Assembly (NCBI GenBank): GCA_945877235.1
Contig: CAMCRF010000003.1
Location: 1 to 64,000, forward strand
Source of the DNA: Bordetella parapertussis
Lineage (GTDB): Bacteria > Pseudomonadota > Gammaproteobacteria > Burkholderiales > Burkholderiaceae_A
Direction of reading: 5' to 3'
Length of the DNA: 64,000 nt
Shown: piece after piece, positions 35,373-44,874 of the stretch
Layout of the letters: the number at the start of each line of letters is the position of its first letter
How positions within the stretch are numbered: the stretch's first letter is position 1
Notes under the pieces: generated by a model
Database searches by the model: none
Seen by the model: only the letters and a program-made list of their open reading frames with translations
What the model was told of the DNA's origin: nothing
Position numbers and translations under genes: made by a program

Positions 35373-35686
35373 GAGTGCAGGGCCCTTTGGTGAAGCATCT
35401 CCGAACCGTACGCGGATGGTCACAACAGCTTCTTGCTGAAAATGCGGGCCTCAGCTTGCGTACCATTCAGCGGGTAGAGTCAGAGTCACAGGCCTCCCTC
35501 GAGACGCTTTCAGCGCTTTCAGCCACATTAGAGTTGCCAGTTGAGCAGCTCTTGGAAGTCCCGCGAGTGACGCCGGAGCAGCTTCAGCCCGCGCAGTTGG
35601 GTGTGGACGTGCGGGTCGTGGCGGTTTCGGTTGTTGTGGGTGGAGTGATTGGTGCTGTGGGAACATGGCTGTGGCTGGTTGCTTGA
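35369..35686 (+). CDS. Small XRE-type HTH regulator with C-terminal membrane anchor
   Basis: The protein has 105 residues. Residues 5-62 are a Cro/C1-type helix-turn-helix (LVKHLRTVRGWSQQLLAENA, GLSLRTIQRVESE, SLETLSALSATLELPVEQLL). Residues about 82-104 are hydrophobic (VVAVSVVVGGVIGAVGTWLWL) and probably membrane-inserted. Membrane-tethered XRE regulators often pair with a membrane partner; here that would be the 145-residue protein with which it overlaps. Targets are unknown; the next gene (S9 peptidase, 32 bp downstream) is a candidate. Confidence 0.85.
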   Translation: MRVQGPLVKHLRTVRGWSQQLLAENAGLSLRTIQRVESESQASLETLSALSATLELPVEQLLEVPRVTPEQLQPAQLGVDVRVVAVSVVVGGVIGAVGTWLWLVA

Positions 35687-35718
35687 AGGTTCAAACATTC
35701 TTGGAAAGGATCTCGTGT

Positions 35719-37686
35719 ATGAAATCTAGGCTCGTTTCAATCTTCGCGGCGGCTTGTGTGGGGCTCAGCGGCATCGTGTTTTCGACGGCATCGATCGCGC
35801 AGTCGGCGCAGCCCGCTCAGGTGCCCTTGCGCACCTTCTTTGAGCACCGTCAGTTCACCAACATCAAGCTGTCGCCAGATGCCAAGCACATGGCATTCAC
35901 CTACGAGCACGAGACCGAGGTTCGGCTTGCAGTGATGGAGAGTAAGGATGGCAACATCCTCTCGCACTTCACCTTTGGCGAGAACATGCATGTTCAGGAT
36001 TTCTTCTGGGCCAATGATGAACGGGTGGTCATGGCGGTAGGGAAGGTGACTGGCTATCTCGACAACGACGGCCGCCCCACCAATCTATACGCAGCCAACA
36101 TTGATGGGAGTCAGCGGCGAGAGATCTTTGAGATGGCCTCATCCCGCTATGCCCTTCTCAGCCGATTGCCCAAAGATGATCGCCACATTCTGATTGCGAA
36201 GTACCACTGGGCGGATGGCGGCAAGGGCAAGGTGCACCGTCTCAATATCTACAACGGCAATTTGGACTACACCGCCGATGAACCGTCGGGCAGCGTTCGT
36301 GCGCTTGAGGCGGACATTGAGGGTCGGGTTCGGATGGCTGTCGAAATTATTGAGGGCAAGACCGAAGACGATACCAAGAGCTTTCTGCATGTGCGCGGCA
36401 CCGAAGAGAAGGCAGCCTGGAAAAAGGTCCCGCTCGCTGTCAAGCGCAAGAATCCTGCAATTGACCCCATTGGATTCAATGCAGAGGGCACCAAAGGCTA
36501 CTTCTTGAGCAATTTTGACCAGGCTAAGAATGATCGTATGGCTCTCTACGAGTACGACTACGCGACAGACAAAGTCAGTCTGCTGCACAAAGAGCCCGAC
36601 GTAGACCTGCGCGCCCCGTTGGTTGGGTATCGTGGTGATGTGGTGGGCGTGTTGCACCTCGGTGGGCGCACCGAAAAGCTTTTGCTCGATGATAAGAACA
36701 AAGAGGCCCAGTTCTTTAACACCTTGGTCGGCGCCTTCAAGGGACAGACCTTTGGCATCACCTCTTACAGTCGGGATGGCAAGCAGGCCATTGTTCAGGT
36801 GCGAAGCGACCGGAACCCGGGTGAGTTTTATCTCTTCGACGTAGAGAAGCTCCAAGCAAAGTTCTTGGTCGCTTCTCTTCCAAATATTAAGCCTGAGCAA
36901 ATGGTCAGTGTTGAGCCGGTCGTGATCAAGGCTCGAGACGGTCTGACGCTGCATGCGCTCCTCACCAAGCCGAAGGATGTGAAGGGGCCAGTGCCGCTGC
37001 TGGTCAATGTGCATGGCGGGCCGTTTGGCGTGACCGATTTCTGGGGCTTCATGCCTGAGAATCAGTTCTTCGCCAGCAGAGGCTGGGCCGTACTCCAGGT
37101 GAACTACCGTGGGTCTGGAAACCGCGGTTCAGACTTCCAAGAGGCTGGGTATCGCCAGTGGGGCCTCAAAATGCAGGAGGACTTGGTGGACGCCACCCAG
37201 TGGGCAGTCAGTCAAGGCGTTGCGGACCCCAAGCGCATGTGTATCTACGGTGGTAGCTATGGGGGCTATGCGGCACTGGCGGGTGTCATCAAGGATCCTG
37301 ACCTATATCGGTGTGCAGTGGGCATTGTTGGGGTCTATGACCTCGTGCAGTTCCGCAAGGGTGATGGATCTGACTTTTCTAGGCTCGGTGGCGACTACTT
37401 CGAGAAGTTCATGAGCCGCCGTGTTGGTGAGAAGCCAGAGGAATTGGTTGCGACATCTCCCGTCCACAACGTGGCTAAAATCAAAATCCCCGTCTTCATC
37501 ATCCATGGATCCAACGACGTACGCGTTCCGGTGGAGCACGCCAATCGTCTGCGCGAGGCGATGGACAAGGCGGGCAAACCCTATGAGTGGTTGATCAAAC
37601 CCGAGGGGCACGGCTTTTACAACGTGGACAATCGGGTTGAGATGTATACGAAGGTCATGGAGTTCCTGACCAAGCACACCCAATAG
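35719..37686 (+). CDS. Secreted S9-family prolyl oligopeptidase-like serine peptidase
   Basis: The 655-residue protein has a signal peptide (about 1-27, ending SIAQ), an N-terminal beta-propeller region (about 50-390) and a C-terminal alpha/beta hydrolase domain. The catalytic triad is Ser513 (GGSYGG), Asp600 (GSNDVRVP) and His631 (EGHGF); the oxyanion region VHGGPFG is present. Family members are dipeptidyl or acylaminoacyl peptidases; specificity is not predictable. The ATG at 35719 follows AAAGGA. The gene lies 26 bp before the peptide importer operon and probably feeds it. Confidence 0.95.
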   Translation: MKSRLVSIFAAACVGLSGIVFSTASIAQSAQPAQVPLRTFFEHRQFTNIKLSPDAKHMAFTYEHETEVRLAVMESKDGNILSHFTFGENMHVQDFFWANDERVVMAVGKVTGYLDNDGRPTNLYAANIDGSQRREIFEMASSRYALLSRLPKDDRHILIAKYHWADGGKGKVHRLNIYNGNLDYTADEPSGSVRALEADIEGRVRMAVEIIEGKTEDDTKSFLHVRGTEEKAAWKKVPLAVKRKNPAIDPIGFNAEGTKGYFLSNFDQAKNDRMALYEYDYATDKVSLLHKEPDVDLRAPLVGYRGDVVGVLHLGGRTEKLLLDDKNKEAQFFNTLVGAFKGQTFGITSYSRDGKQAIVQVRSDRNPGEFYLFDVEKLQAKFLVASLPNIKPEQMVSVEPVVIKARDGLTLHALLTKPKDVKGPVPLLVNVHGGPFGVTDFWGFMPENQFFASRGWAVLQVNYRGSGNRGSDFQEAGYRQWGLKMQEDLVDATQWAVSQGVADPKRMCIYGGSYGGYAALAGVIKDPDLYRCAVGIVGVYDLVQFRKGDGSDFSRLGGDYFEKFMSRRVGEKPEELVATSPVHNVAKIKIPVFIIHGSNDVRVPVEHANRLREAMDKAGKPYEWLIKPEGHGFYNVDNRVEMYTKVMEFLTKHTQ

Positions 37687-37712
37687 CTGGAACCTCTGGC
37701 ATCATCCGCCGG

Positions 37713-39938
37713 ATGCAATTCATCCGTCGTCTGCCGATTTTGCTGACCGCGGTCCTGGTGCTCCAGGGCTGCGGAGTCTCTAACGAGCCCCTCGATGCCA
37801 AGCTGTATGGGGAGAACGTGTTCTTCACGTCCTTCCAAGAGACGCCCAAGTATCTTGACAATATTTCTTCGTACAGCAACAACGAGACGCCGTGGACCTA
37901 TGCGGTCTACGAGCCCCCACTCAAGTACCACTACCTCAAGCGGCCGTATGTGCTTGAGCCTCGTAACCTGGAGGCGTTGCCGCAGATCACTTTTCTTGAT
38001 GCCAAGGGTCGCAAGCTGCCGGCCACTGCACCAGCTGAGCAGATTGCAGAGAGCGTGTTTGAGCTGCGCATTAAGAAGGGCATTCTCTGGCAACCGCATC
38101 CCGCATTTGCAAAGGATGCATCAGGGGCGCTTCGCTACCACACGCTAACTGAGCGTGATTTAGAGGGCGTTAAGACCCCATATGATTTTGAGCACATGGG
38201 CACGCGTGAGCTCGTCGCAGACGATTTCATTTATTCCATTCGGCGCATGGCCACCACCCGTGTCAAGTCGCCCGCGTTTGGGTTTCTCTCCGAGAAGATT
38301 GTGGGTCTTGCGGACTACGGCAAACGCATTCGACTGGAAGAGAAGGGGCTCAAGGAGCAGCTTGGTCCTCGGCAGTCTGGGCCATTCGGGCACATGCCAT
38401 GGTTGGATTTTCGAAAGCACGACCTCCCAGGGGTGGAGAAGATTGATGACCATGCGTTTCGCATTCGGGTCATTGGCAAGTACCCGCAGTTTAAGTATTG
38501 GCTGGCTATGACCTTCTTTGCGCCCATGGCTTGGGAGGTCGATGCGTTTTATGCCCAGCCAGGCATGAGCCAGCGCAATCTGGTGCTCAACACCTGGCCC
38601 GTTGGGACAGGGCCTTTTATGTTGACCGAGTTCGTGCCGAATGCGCGCATGGTCCTCAAGCGCAATCCCCATTACCGCGGAGACACCTACCCCTGCGAGG
38701 GTGAGCCATCTGACGCTGAGCGGGGGCTACTGAAGGACTGTGGCAAGCCCATTCCGTTTGTTGACGCTATGGTCTCGATTCGTGAAAACGAGGCTACCTC
38801 CGTATTCACCAAGTTCATTCAGGGCTACTACGACAATCCGCAGATCGAGCGGGGTGAGAACGGAATCGCCTACCAGGTCGCAATCGACGACAACACGGGA
38901 CGGGCCAAGGACTTGCTCGATCGAAAGATTCAGCTGCCCAGCACGATTCAGGTTGGCCTCTGGTACTTTGGGTTTAACTGGCTAGACCCGGTCGTCGGGG
39001 CGGGAAAAACCCCGGAACAAGCCATTAAGAATCGGAAGCTGCGTCAGGCACTTGCCATAGCCTTCGACTTTGAGGAATACATTGCGGTCTTCGAAGAAAA
39101 CAGGGCGCAGGTGAACCACAGCATCGTGGTCCCCGGTCTTTTTGGGCATGACCAAATCAAGCCTAACCCGCGTATTTACGACATCGGCCCTGACGGCAAG
39201 ATCAAACGCAAGTCGATTGAAGAAGCCAAACGGCTTCTGGCTGAGGCGGGATATCCCAACGGTCGAGATGCCAAGACAGGGCAGCCGTTGGTGTTGAATT
39301 ACGACACCCAGGGCGTAGGGCCAGGTTACAAGGCTCGCATGGACTGGACCATCAAACAGGCAGCCAAGCTCAACATTCAGATGGAGCTTCGCAACACCGA
39401 CTACAACCGTTTCCAGGACAAGATGCGCAAGGGCTCTGCGCAGTTTTTCTTCTGGGGCTGGCTGGCTGACTATCCAGACCCAGAGAACTTCTTGTTTCTG
39501 TTGTACGGCCCGAACTCCAAGGTGAAGGTCGATGGAGAAAATGCGTCCAATTGGGAGAACGCCGAGTTCGATCGCCTCTTTCTCAAGATGAAGGATCTGG
39601 ATGATGGCCCAGAGCGGGCGGCGCTGATCCGAGCGATGGGCGAGGTCATGCAAGAGGATATGCCGCTGCTCTATGGCTGGTCCGAAGAGTATGGGGGCGC
39701 CTATCACCAGTGGGTACACAATGGAAAGCCCTCGAACATCATTCGGGACAACCTGCCCTACCTCAGAATTGATGCGGCTTTGCGGTCTCAGAAGATTGCA
39801 GAGTGGAACCGGCCGAACTGGTGGCCCGTGCTGCTGCTGCCTGTGGGCCTATTCCTGTTGGTCTGGCCAGCTTGGCGGGCATGGCGCAGGCGTCAGAACA
39901 GCGGCGCTGTCGTGGCGCGGGAGGGCAAGTCATTGTGA
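37713..39938 (+). CDS. Family 5 peptide-binding lipoprotein with C-terminal membrane helix
   Basis: The protein has 741 residues. The signal peptide ends in a lipobox (VLQGC, Cys20), so the N-terminus should be lipid-anchored. The body is a family 5 (oligopeptide/dipeptide/nickel) binding fold: GTGPFMLTEFVPNARMVLKR, NRKLRQALAIAFDFEEYI, EEAKRLLAEAGYPNG and LADYPDPENFLFLLYG. It is larger than usual (about 500-600). The last 40 residues include a hydrophobic helix (about 703-722, WWPVLLLPVGLFLLVW) and a basic tail, so the protein appears tethered at both ends. The stop shares one base with the start of the permease gene. Confidence 0.92.
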   Translation: MQFIRRLPILLTAVLVLQGCGVSNEPLDAKLYGENVFFTSFQETPKYLDNISSYSNNETPWTYAVYEPPLKYHYLKRPYVLEPRNLEALPQITFLDAKGRKLPATAPAEQIAESVFELRIKKGILWQPHPAFAKDASGALRYHTLTERDLEGVKTPYDFEHMGTRELVADDFIYSIRRMATTRVKSPAFGFLSEKIVGLADYGKRIRLEEKGLKEQLGPRQSGPFGHMPWLDFRKHDLPGVEKIDDHAFRIRVIGKYPQFKYWLAMTFFAPMAWEVDAFYAQPGMSQRNLVLNTWPVGTGPFMLTEFVPNARMVLKRNPHYRGDTYPCEGEPSDAERGLLKDCGKPIPFVDAMVSIRENEATSVFTKFIQGYYDNPQIERGENGIAYQVAIDDNTGRAKDLLDRKIQLPSTIQVGLWYFGFNWLDPVVGAGKTPEQAIKNRKLRQALAIAFDFEEYIAVFEENRAQVNHSIVVPGLFGHDQIKPNPRIYDIGPDGKIKRKSIEEAKRLLAEAGYPNGRDAKTGQPLVLNYDTQGVGPGYKARMDWTIKQAAKLNIQMELRNTDYNRFQDKMRKGSAQFFFWGWLADYPDPENFLFLLYGPNSKVKVDGENASNWENAEFDRLFLKMKDLDDGPERAALIRAMGEVMQEDMPLLYGWSEEYGGAYHQWVHNGKPSNIIRDNLPYLRIDAALRSQKIAEWNRPNWWPVLLLPVGLFLLVWPAWRAWRRRQNSGAVVAREGKSL

Positions 39939-40912
39939 TGACCTTCCTGACACGCAAGCTGGTCTATGGCCTCTTGATTTTGCTCGGCATTAACTTTGTC
40001 ACCTTTCTGCTCTTCTTTAAGGTGAACTCTCCCGACGATATGGCCCGCATGCAGATGGGTGGAAAACGGGTAACCGCTGATGCAATCGAGAAGTGGAAGG
40101 CCGAGCGGGGTTATGACCGACCCCTATTCTTCAATGCAAAGGCTGAGGGCGTCGCTCAACTCACGGACACGCTGTTTGTCGACCACTCACTGCGCATGTT
40201 CGTTTTGGATTTTGGGCGGGCTGATAGCGGCCGAGACATTGCAACTGAAATTCAGCGACGCGCTGGACCCAGCCTTGCGCTTGCGCTCCCGGCCTTTCTC
40301 GTCGGGCTGGGCCTTGCCGTCACGCTTGCGCTGGGGCTTGCTTTCTTCCGCGGGACTTACTTGGATTTCTGGGGCAGCGTGGCCTGCGTGGTGTTGATGT
40401 CGATCTCTGCACTGTTTTTTATTGTGGCCGGGCAGTTCTTGTTCTCAAGGGTCTTGCAACTCTTACCCGTCTCGGGCTTTGACCCAGGCGCAGATGCCTG
40501 GCGCTTTCTGATCATGCCTATTGTGGTCAGTCTGTTGGCTCGAATTGGGGCGGAGACACGATTCAACCGCACCATCTTTCTCGAGGAAATTTCGAAGGAC
40601 TATGTGCGAACGGCCCGCGCCAAAGGTCTGTCCGATTTGAGGGTGCTCTTTGGGCATGTGCTGCGCAATGCGCTCATCCCCATCATCACCAGCTCCGTTG
40701 CCATTATTCCGCTGCTCTTTATGGGAAGCCTCATTGTGGAGTCGTTTTTCTCCATTCCTGGTCTTGGCAGTTATCTCATCGAGGCCATCGGCGGCCAAGA
40801 CTTTGCCATTGTGCGTTCCATGGTGTTCATTGGCTCTGCCCTCTACATTCTGGGCCTTATCCTGACTGAGATCTGCTACGCGCTGGCAGATCCACGCATT
40901 CGACTGCAATAG
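39938..40912 (+). CDS. Peptide ABC transporter permease (DppB/YejB-like)
   Basis: This 324-residue inner-membrane protein has about six helices and the DppB-family N-terminus LTRKLVYGLLILLGINFVTF. The EAA-loop, which contacts the ATPase, reads KDYVRTARAKGLSDLRVLFGHVLRNALIP, split here as KDYVRTARAKGL and HVLRNALIP. The start overlaps the upstream stop by one base (TGATG). It forms the importer channel with the next gene. Confidence 0.93.
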   Translation: MTFLTRKLVYGLLILLGINFVTFLLFFKVNSPDDMARMQMGGKRVTADAIEKWKAERGYDRPLFFNAKAEGVAQLTDTLFVDHSLRMFVLDFGRADSGRDIATEIQRRAGPSLALALPAFLVGLGLAVTLALGLAFFRGTYLDFWGSVACVVLMSISALFFIVAGQFLFSRVLQLLPVSGFDPGADAWRFLIMPIVVSLLARIGAETRFNRTIFLEEISKDYVRTARAKGLSDLRVLFGHVLRNALIPIITSSVAIIPLLFMGSLIVESFFSIPGLGSYLIEAIGGQDFAIVRSMVFIGSALYILGLILTEICYALADPRIRLQ

Positions 40913-40914
40913 CC

Positions 40915-42354
40915 ATGAAGCTCACGCTCCTCACCACGGATCTCTTTGTGCTTGCCCTGCTCATCGCCTTGGCGATTTATGGCTGGCAGGTTCGTCGCTC
41001 GCCCGAGCTCAGTGCCAACTGGCGGCTGGTTTTTCAGCGTCCAGTGGGCATGGCCAGTGGCCTGGTACTGGGGTTCTTTCTCAGTATTGGGGTGTTGGAT
41101 TCAATGCACTTTCGATTGGCACTCCCGACTCTCCCAGGGCAGACGGACGTGCGTTACGGCGAAACGCAGAGTGCACTCGATGTCCTGTTGAAGCCTCTGG
41201 TCACGGCCCGCGAGCGGAGCTACTCTGAGCCCCTTGCCATACAGGCGTTCAGAAAGGAATCCTTCGAGCGTAATGGGCAGCCGGTGCGTGACTTTCCGCC
41301 CCTTCAGTTTGGTGGCAAGCACCTCACGGACCGAGACCTGCATGCCCAGGACCTCTGGCAGAAGGCACTTCGGGGTGGCGCTTGGGCGCTTGCCGTGTTG
41401 ATCTTCGTCGGACTGGCGACTCTGCTTGTGGCATCACGCAGGACGCGTACTCCCATGGGTCAATGTTTGAGCCATGCGTGGGCGGGTGAGACGGCGTGGC
41501 CTTGGCGCACCGCCATGCTGACGGTCTCGGTGCTTGTGCTGCTGGTCTCGCTCATGGTCTCCCTGTCCGACGGCTATCACGTGCTGGGCACAGACCGCAC
41601 CGGAAACTCGGTTTTGGTGATGGCACTCAAGAGCATTCGCACCGCCCTCGTTATTGGGAGCCTCACGACCCTCGTTGTGCTCCCATTGGCTGTAGGGCTG
41701 GGTGTTGTGGCGGGCTACTTCCGAGGGTGGGTGGATGAGGTCATCCAGTATGTCTACACCTTGGTCGCGTCGATTCCGGATGTGCTGCTGATCGCGGCCG
41801 CAGTGCTCTTGCTCCAGGTCTTTATTGATAACAACCCAACCCTGTTTCAGACCGCGCTTGAGCGGTCGGACGCACGGCTTATGTTCCTGTGTCTGATATT
41901 GGGCCTCACCTCATTCACGGGTCTTTGCCGACTGGTGCGGGGCGAGACACTCAAGCTGCGAGAGATGGAGTACATCCAAGGAGCGCAAGCCTTTGGTGTT
42001 TCCAACACGCGCATCCTCTGGAAGCACATCACACCGAACTTGATGCATATCGTGCTCATCCATGCCGTGATGCAGTTCTCCACCTTCATCCTTGCCGAGG
42101 CGGTGTTGTCCTATGTCGGTGTTGGTGTGGACCCCAATACGGCGAGCTTTGGCATCATCATCAACACGGCGCGTGCAGAACTGGCCGCCTCACCGGTGGT
42201 GTGGTGGACCTTGTTGAGTGCGTTTGTCTTCATGCTCATGTTGGTGCTCTCCGCCAACCTGCTGGCGGACGCCATTCGTGATGCCTTCGACCCGCGTGCT
42301 CGACTGCGAGCAAGCTTGTTTCGCGTGACACGCCGACTGGGGACACAGGTATGA
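40915..42354 (+). CDS. Peptide ABC transporter permease (DppC-like) with N-terminal extension
   Basis: The protein has 479 residues against about 300 in the family. The core (about 195-470) has GTDRTGNSVLVMALKS, membrane helices and the EAA-loop MEYIQGAQAFGVSNTRILW followed by HITPNLM. The extra N-terminal 190 residues hold three more membrane helices (about 5-24, 45-63, 157-173) and a periplasmic loop of roughly 90 residues. It ends overlapping the ATPase gene by 4 bp. The extension might dock the tethered binding protein. Confidence 0.92.
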   Translation: MKLTLLTTDLFVLALLIALAIYGWQVRRSPELSANWRLVFQRPVGMASGLVLGFFLSIGVLDSMHFRLALPTLPGQTDVRYGETQSALDVLLKPLVTARERSYSEPLAIQAFRKESFERNGQPVRDFPPLQFGGKHLTDRDLHAQDLWQKALRGGAWALAVLIFVGLATLLVASRRTRTPMGQCLSHAWAGETAWPWRTAMLTVSVLVLLVSLMVSLSDGYHVLGTDRTGNSVLVMALKSIRTALVIGSLTTLVVLPLAVGLGVVAGYFRGWVDEVIQYVYTLVASIPDVLLIAAAVLLLQVFIDNNPTLFQTALERSDARLMFLCLILGLTSFTGLCRLVRGETLKLREMEYIQGAQAFGVSNTRILWKHITPNLMHIVLIHAVMQFSTFILAEAVLSYVGVGVDPNTASFGIIINTARAELAASPVVWWTLLSAFVFMLMLVLSANLLADAIRDAFDPRARLRASLFRVTRRLGTQV

Positions 42355-44198
42355 ACACATCGCTCACGTCCGCCGTTTCTGTAAGCGATCTGAGCATCGA
42401 CCTCGTCACAGAGGCGGGTGTCTCGCGCGCGGTGCAGGCCTTATCCCTCTCGATCGATCGGGGTGAGACCTTTGCCCTGGTTGGAGAGTCTGGCTGCGGA
42501 AAGTCAATGACTGCGATGGCGTTGCTGCGGCTGCTCCCCGAGAACGCCCTTATTCGATCGGGCGAGTTGCGATTGGCCGGCGAAGACATCTTTGCCTTGC
42601 GAGAGCAAGAGATGCAGACCGTTCGCGGGCGTCGCATGTCGGTGATCTTTCAAGAGCCTGCGACCAGCTTGAATCCGGTCATGACGATTGGCGATCAGAT
42701 TACTGAGGCGATTCGGCATCACTTGGGCTTAGATCAAACTCAGGCATGGAGTCGGGCCATTGAGTGGCTGACGCGCGTAGGGCTGCCCGAGCCCGAGCGG
42801 CGCATGCGGGGCTACCCCTTTGAGCTCTCTGGTGGTCAACTTCAGCGGGTGATGATTGCCATCGCGCTTGCAGCGGAGCCGGATTTGTTGATCGCAGACG
42901 AGCCCACCACGGCCCTGGATGTCACCATACAGGCGCAAATCCTCTCGCTCCTACAGGAGCTGCAGCGGGAGCGTGGCATGGCGCTCATGCTTATTACGCA
43001 TGACTTGGCCGTGGTGAAGGGCATGGCTCAGCGTGTAGCCCTGATGTATGCCGGTCAGATTGTGGAGGTTGCGGATGCGACCGAGTTCTTCGGGCGTCCG
43101 CTTCATCCGTATGCACGGCTGCTTCTGGATGCAATGCCCGACGCATCGAAGCGGGGTCAGTCGCTCGCTGCCATTGAGGGAACCGTGCCTCCGCTCACGG
43201 ACCAGTTCTCTGGATGCAGATTTGCGGCTCGGTGCCCCTGGGTTCAGGCGGCCTGTCGCGAGGGCTTTATTGAACTCAAGCAAGACATTTCCGGGCGTCG
43301 CGCAATCCGATGCCTGCCCGTGAGTGCAGGCGTCGCACTTGCGCCTCAGGCGGTGCGCTCGGTTCGGTCAGAATCGGCGGCGCAAGAGCACCAGAGCGTG
43401 GGCGCGGCCCCCTTGCTGTCGGTGGAAGACCTCAGGGTGACCTATCAAATGGGTGGTGGCTTTCTCAAGGCCCAGAAGACTTTTGAGGCAGTCAAGGGGG
43501 TGAGCTTTCAGATACCGGCTGGTAAGACACTGGCCTTGGTCGGAGAGTCTGGCTGTGGCAAGACAACGACAGGTAAGGCCCTGCTCAGTATTCTGGGTCC
43601 GCGCGCACGTGTCACTGGAGCGGTCCGCCTGCAGGGGCAGGCGGTCTTGGGGGCAGGTCGAGCTGAGATTGCGCAGATGCGCAAAGACCTACAGATTATT
43701 TTTCAGAATCCCTTCGCGTCATTGAGCCCGCGACAAAGGGTTCGCGACATTCTGGAGGAGGGCATGCTGAGCCTGCACCCAGATTGGTCTGCCGATGCCA
43801 GAAACGCCATCCTGCTGGAATTGATGGATCAGGTTGGACTGCGGGCCGATTCGTTGAGTCGGTACCCCCATGAGTTCTCGGGGGGCCAGAGGCAGCGCAT
43901 TGCGATTGCTCGGGCGCTTGCGGTTCGCCCCAAGCTGATCGTCTGCGACGAACCAACAAGTGCACTGGACGTCTCTGTGCAGGCTCAGATCCTCAATTTG
44001 CTAAAAACCTTGCAGCGCGAGCTCGGGGTGAGCTACCTGCTTATTACTCACAACATTGGTGTGGTGGCATACCTAGGCGACTCCGTTGCGGTGATGCAGC
44101 GCGGCGAGATTGTCGAGCAAGGCAGTGCAGAACAGGTGCTTGCGCACCCCGCGCATGATTACACCCGGACGCTGCTGGCGGCGGCCCCGTCCCTTTAG
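42351..44198 (+). CDS. Fused double ATPase of the peptide importer (DppD-DppF/YejF-like)
   Basis: The protein has 615 residues with two complete ABC ATPase domains. The first has Walker [10 protein letters not shown] at residue 45, signature LSGGQLQR and Walker [13 protein letters not shown]. The second has Walker [10 protein letters not shown] at residue 398, signature FSGGQRQR and Walker [13 protein letters not shown]. After the first domain comes the oligopeptide-type cysteine-rich tail ([18 protein letters not shown]) that can hold an Fe-S cluster in this family. A fused ATPase is also found in the Yej system. It is the last gene of the operon; the 3' end overlaps the convergent marC-like gene by 4 bp. 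Confidence 0.95.
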   Translation: MNTSLTSAVSVSDLSIDLVTEAGVSRAVQALSLSIDRGETFALVGESGCGKSMTAMALLRLLPENALIRSGELRLAGEDIFALREQEMQTVRGRRMSVIFQEPATSLNPVMTIGDQITEAIRHHLGLDQTQAWSRAIEWLTRVGLPEPERRMRGYPFELSGGQLQRVMIAIALAAEPDLLIADEPTTALDVTIQAQILSLLQELQRERGMALMLITHDLAVVKGMAQRVALMYAGQIVEVADATEFFGRPLHPYARLLLDAMPDASKRGQSLAAIEGTVPPLTDQFSGCRFAARCPWVQAACREGFIELKQDISGRRAIRCLPVSAGVALAPQAVRSVRSESAAQEHQSVGAAPLLSVEDLRVTYQMGGGFLKAQKTFEAVKGVSFQIPAGKTLALVGESGCGKTTTGKALLSILGPRARVTGAVRLQGQAVLGAGRAEIAQMRKDLQIIFQNPFASLSPRQRVRDILEEGMLSLHPDWSADARNAILLELMDQVGLRADSLSRYPHEFSGGQRQRIAIARALAVRPKLIVCDEPTSALDVSVQAQILNLLKTLQRELGVSYLLITHNIGVVAYLGDSVAVMQRGEIVEQGSAEQVLAHPAHDYTRTLLAAAPSL

Positions 44199-44830
44199 GC
44201 GCCGAAAAGTTTAGGAAAAATGCCGGCTAGACCCTTGGCAATGTACTCAATGGCCAGAGCACCCAGGACAAGACCCATCAGTCGGGTGAGCAGCCGAATG
44301 CCTACAGGACCGACGAGTCTCACGATCTGATCAGAAAACGAGAAGCAGAGCCAGGTGGAGAGTCCTATCCCAACGATCGCGAGCACGAGCAGTGATGTCG
44401 TGATGGGGTCAGCCAGACCGGGGCTGTTGAGAATGACCGTGCTGATTGCTCCAGGGCCTGCCATCAGCGGAACGCCGAGCGGCACAATTGCGCTCTCTGG
44501 TAGGTGAGGGTCTCCAGAGTTTGAGTCTGGCGCAGGATCGGGCTCTGCGTTGAGCATCTGAATGGCAAGAATAAGAAATAAAATGCCGCCAGCAACGGAT
44601 AAAGATGCCAATCGAATGGAGAATAACTCGAGTACGGCCCGACCAATGAGTGCCGCGCCAATGAGCACCCCGGCTACGGTAAGTCCAGCCCAGCGCGCTG
44701 CGCGTTTGCGTTTTTCTGGGCTGTAGCCGCGAGTCACCGCGAGAAATAGCACCACGCTGCCGATGGGATCGACAATGACGAACAGCCCTACGGCAGCACG
44801 AATGAGGCTTTCGGTCTGAGTCCATTCCAT
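44195..44830 (-). CDS. MarC family (UPF0056) membrane protein
   Basis: This 211-residue integral membrane protein has six hydrophobic segments and the family motifs FVIVDPIGSVVLFLAVT and PLGVPLMAGPGAISTVI. The start is at the ATG at 44830; upstream in-frame codons would overlap the divergent ABC gene and lack family similarity. The family's function is unresolved despite the multiple antibiotic resistance name. It is a single gene, 44 bp from the divergent ABC exporter start. Confidence 0.93.
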   Translation of the reverse strand: MEWTQTESLIRAAVGLFVIVDPIGSVVLFLAVTRGYSPEKRKRAARWAGLTVAGVLIGAALIGRAVLELFSIRLASLSVAGGILFLILAIQMLNAEPDPAPDSNSGDPHLPESAIVPLGVPLMAGPGAISTVILNSPGLADPITTSLLVLAIVGIGLSTWLCFSFSDQIVRLVGPVGIRLLTRLMGLVLGALAIEYIAKGLAGIFPKLFGA

Positions 44831-44874
44831 GTGGCAACAGTAGCAGACCCCTTTTGAGAAAAGTTGAGCCCCGC

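Noticed and set aside
34783-35466. 227-codon minus-strand frame spanning the 34.8 kb gap
   Set aside because: It is low-complexity and basic, and crosses two plus-strand genes with better support.
36139-37014. 291-codon minus-strand frame in the S9 peptidase gene
   Set aside because: It is antisense to an intact peptidase with full triad and has no domain.
38982-39719. 245-codon minus-strand frame in the binding-protein gene
   Set aside because: It is a shadow of a conserved family 5 binding protein.
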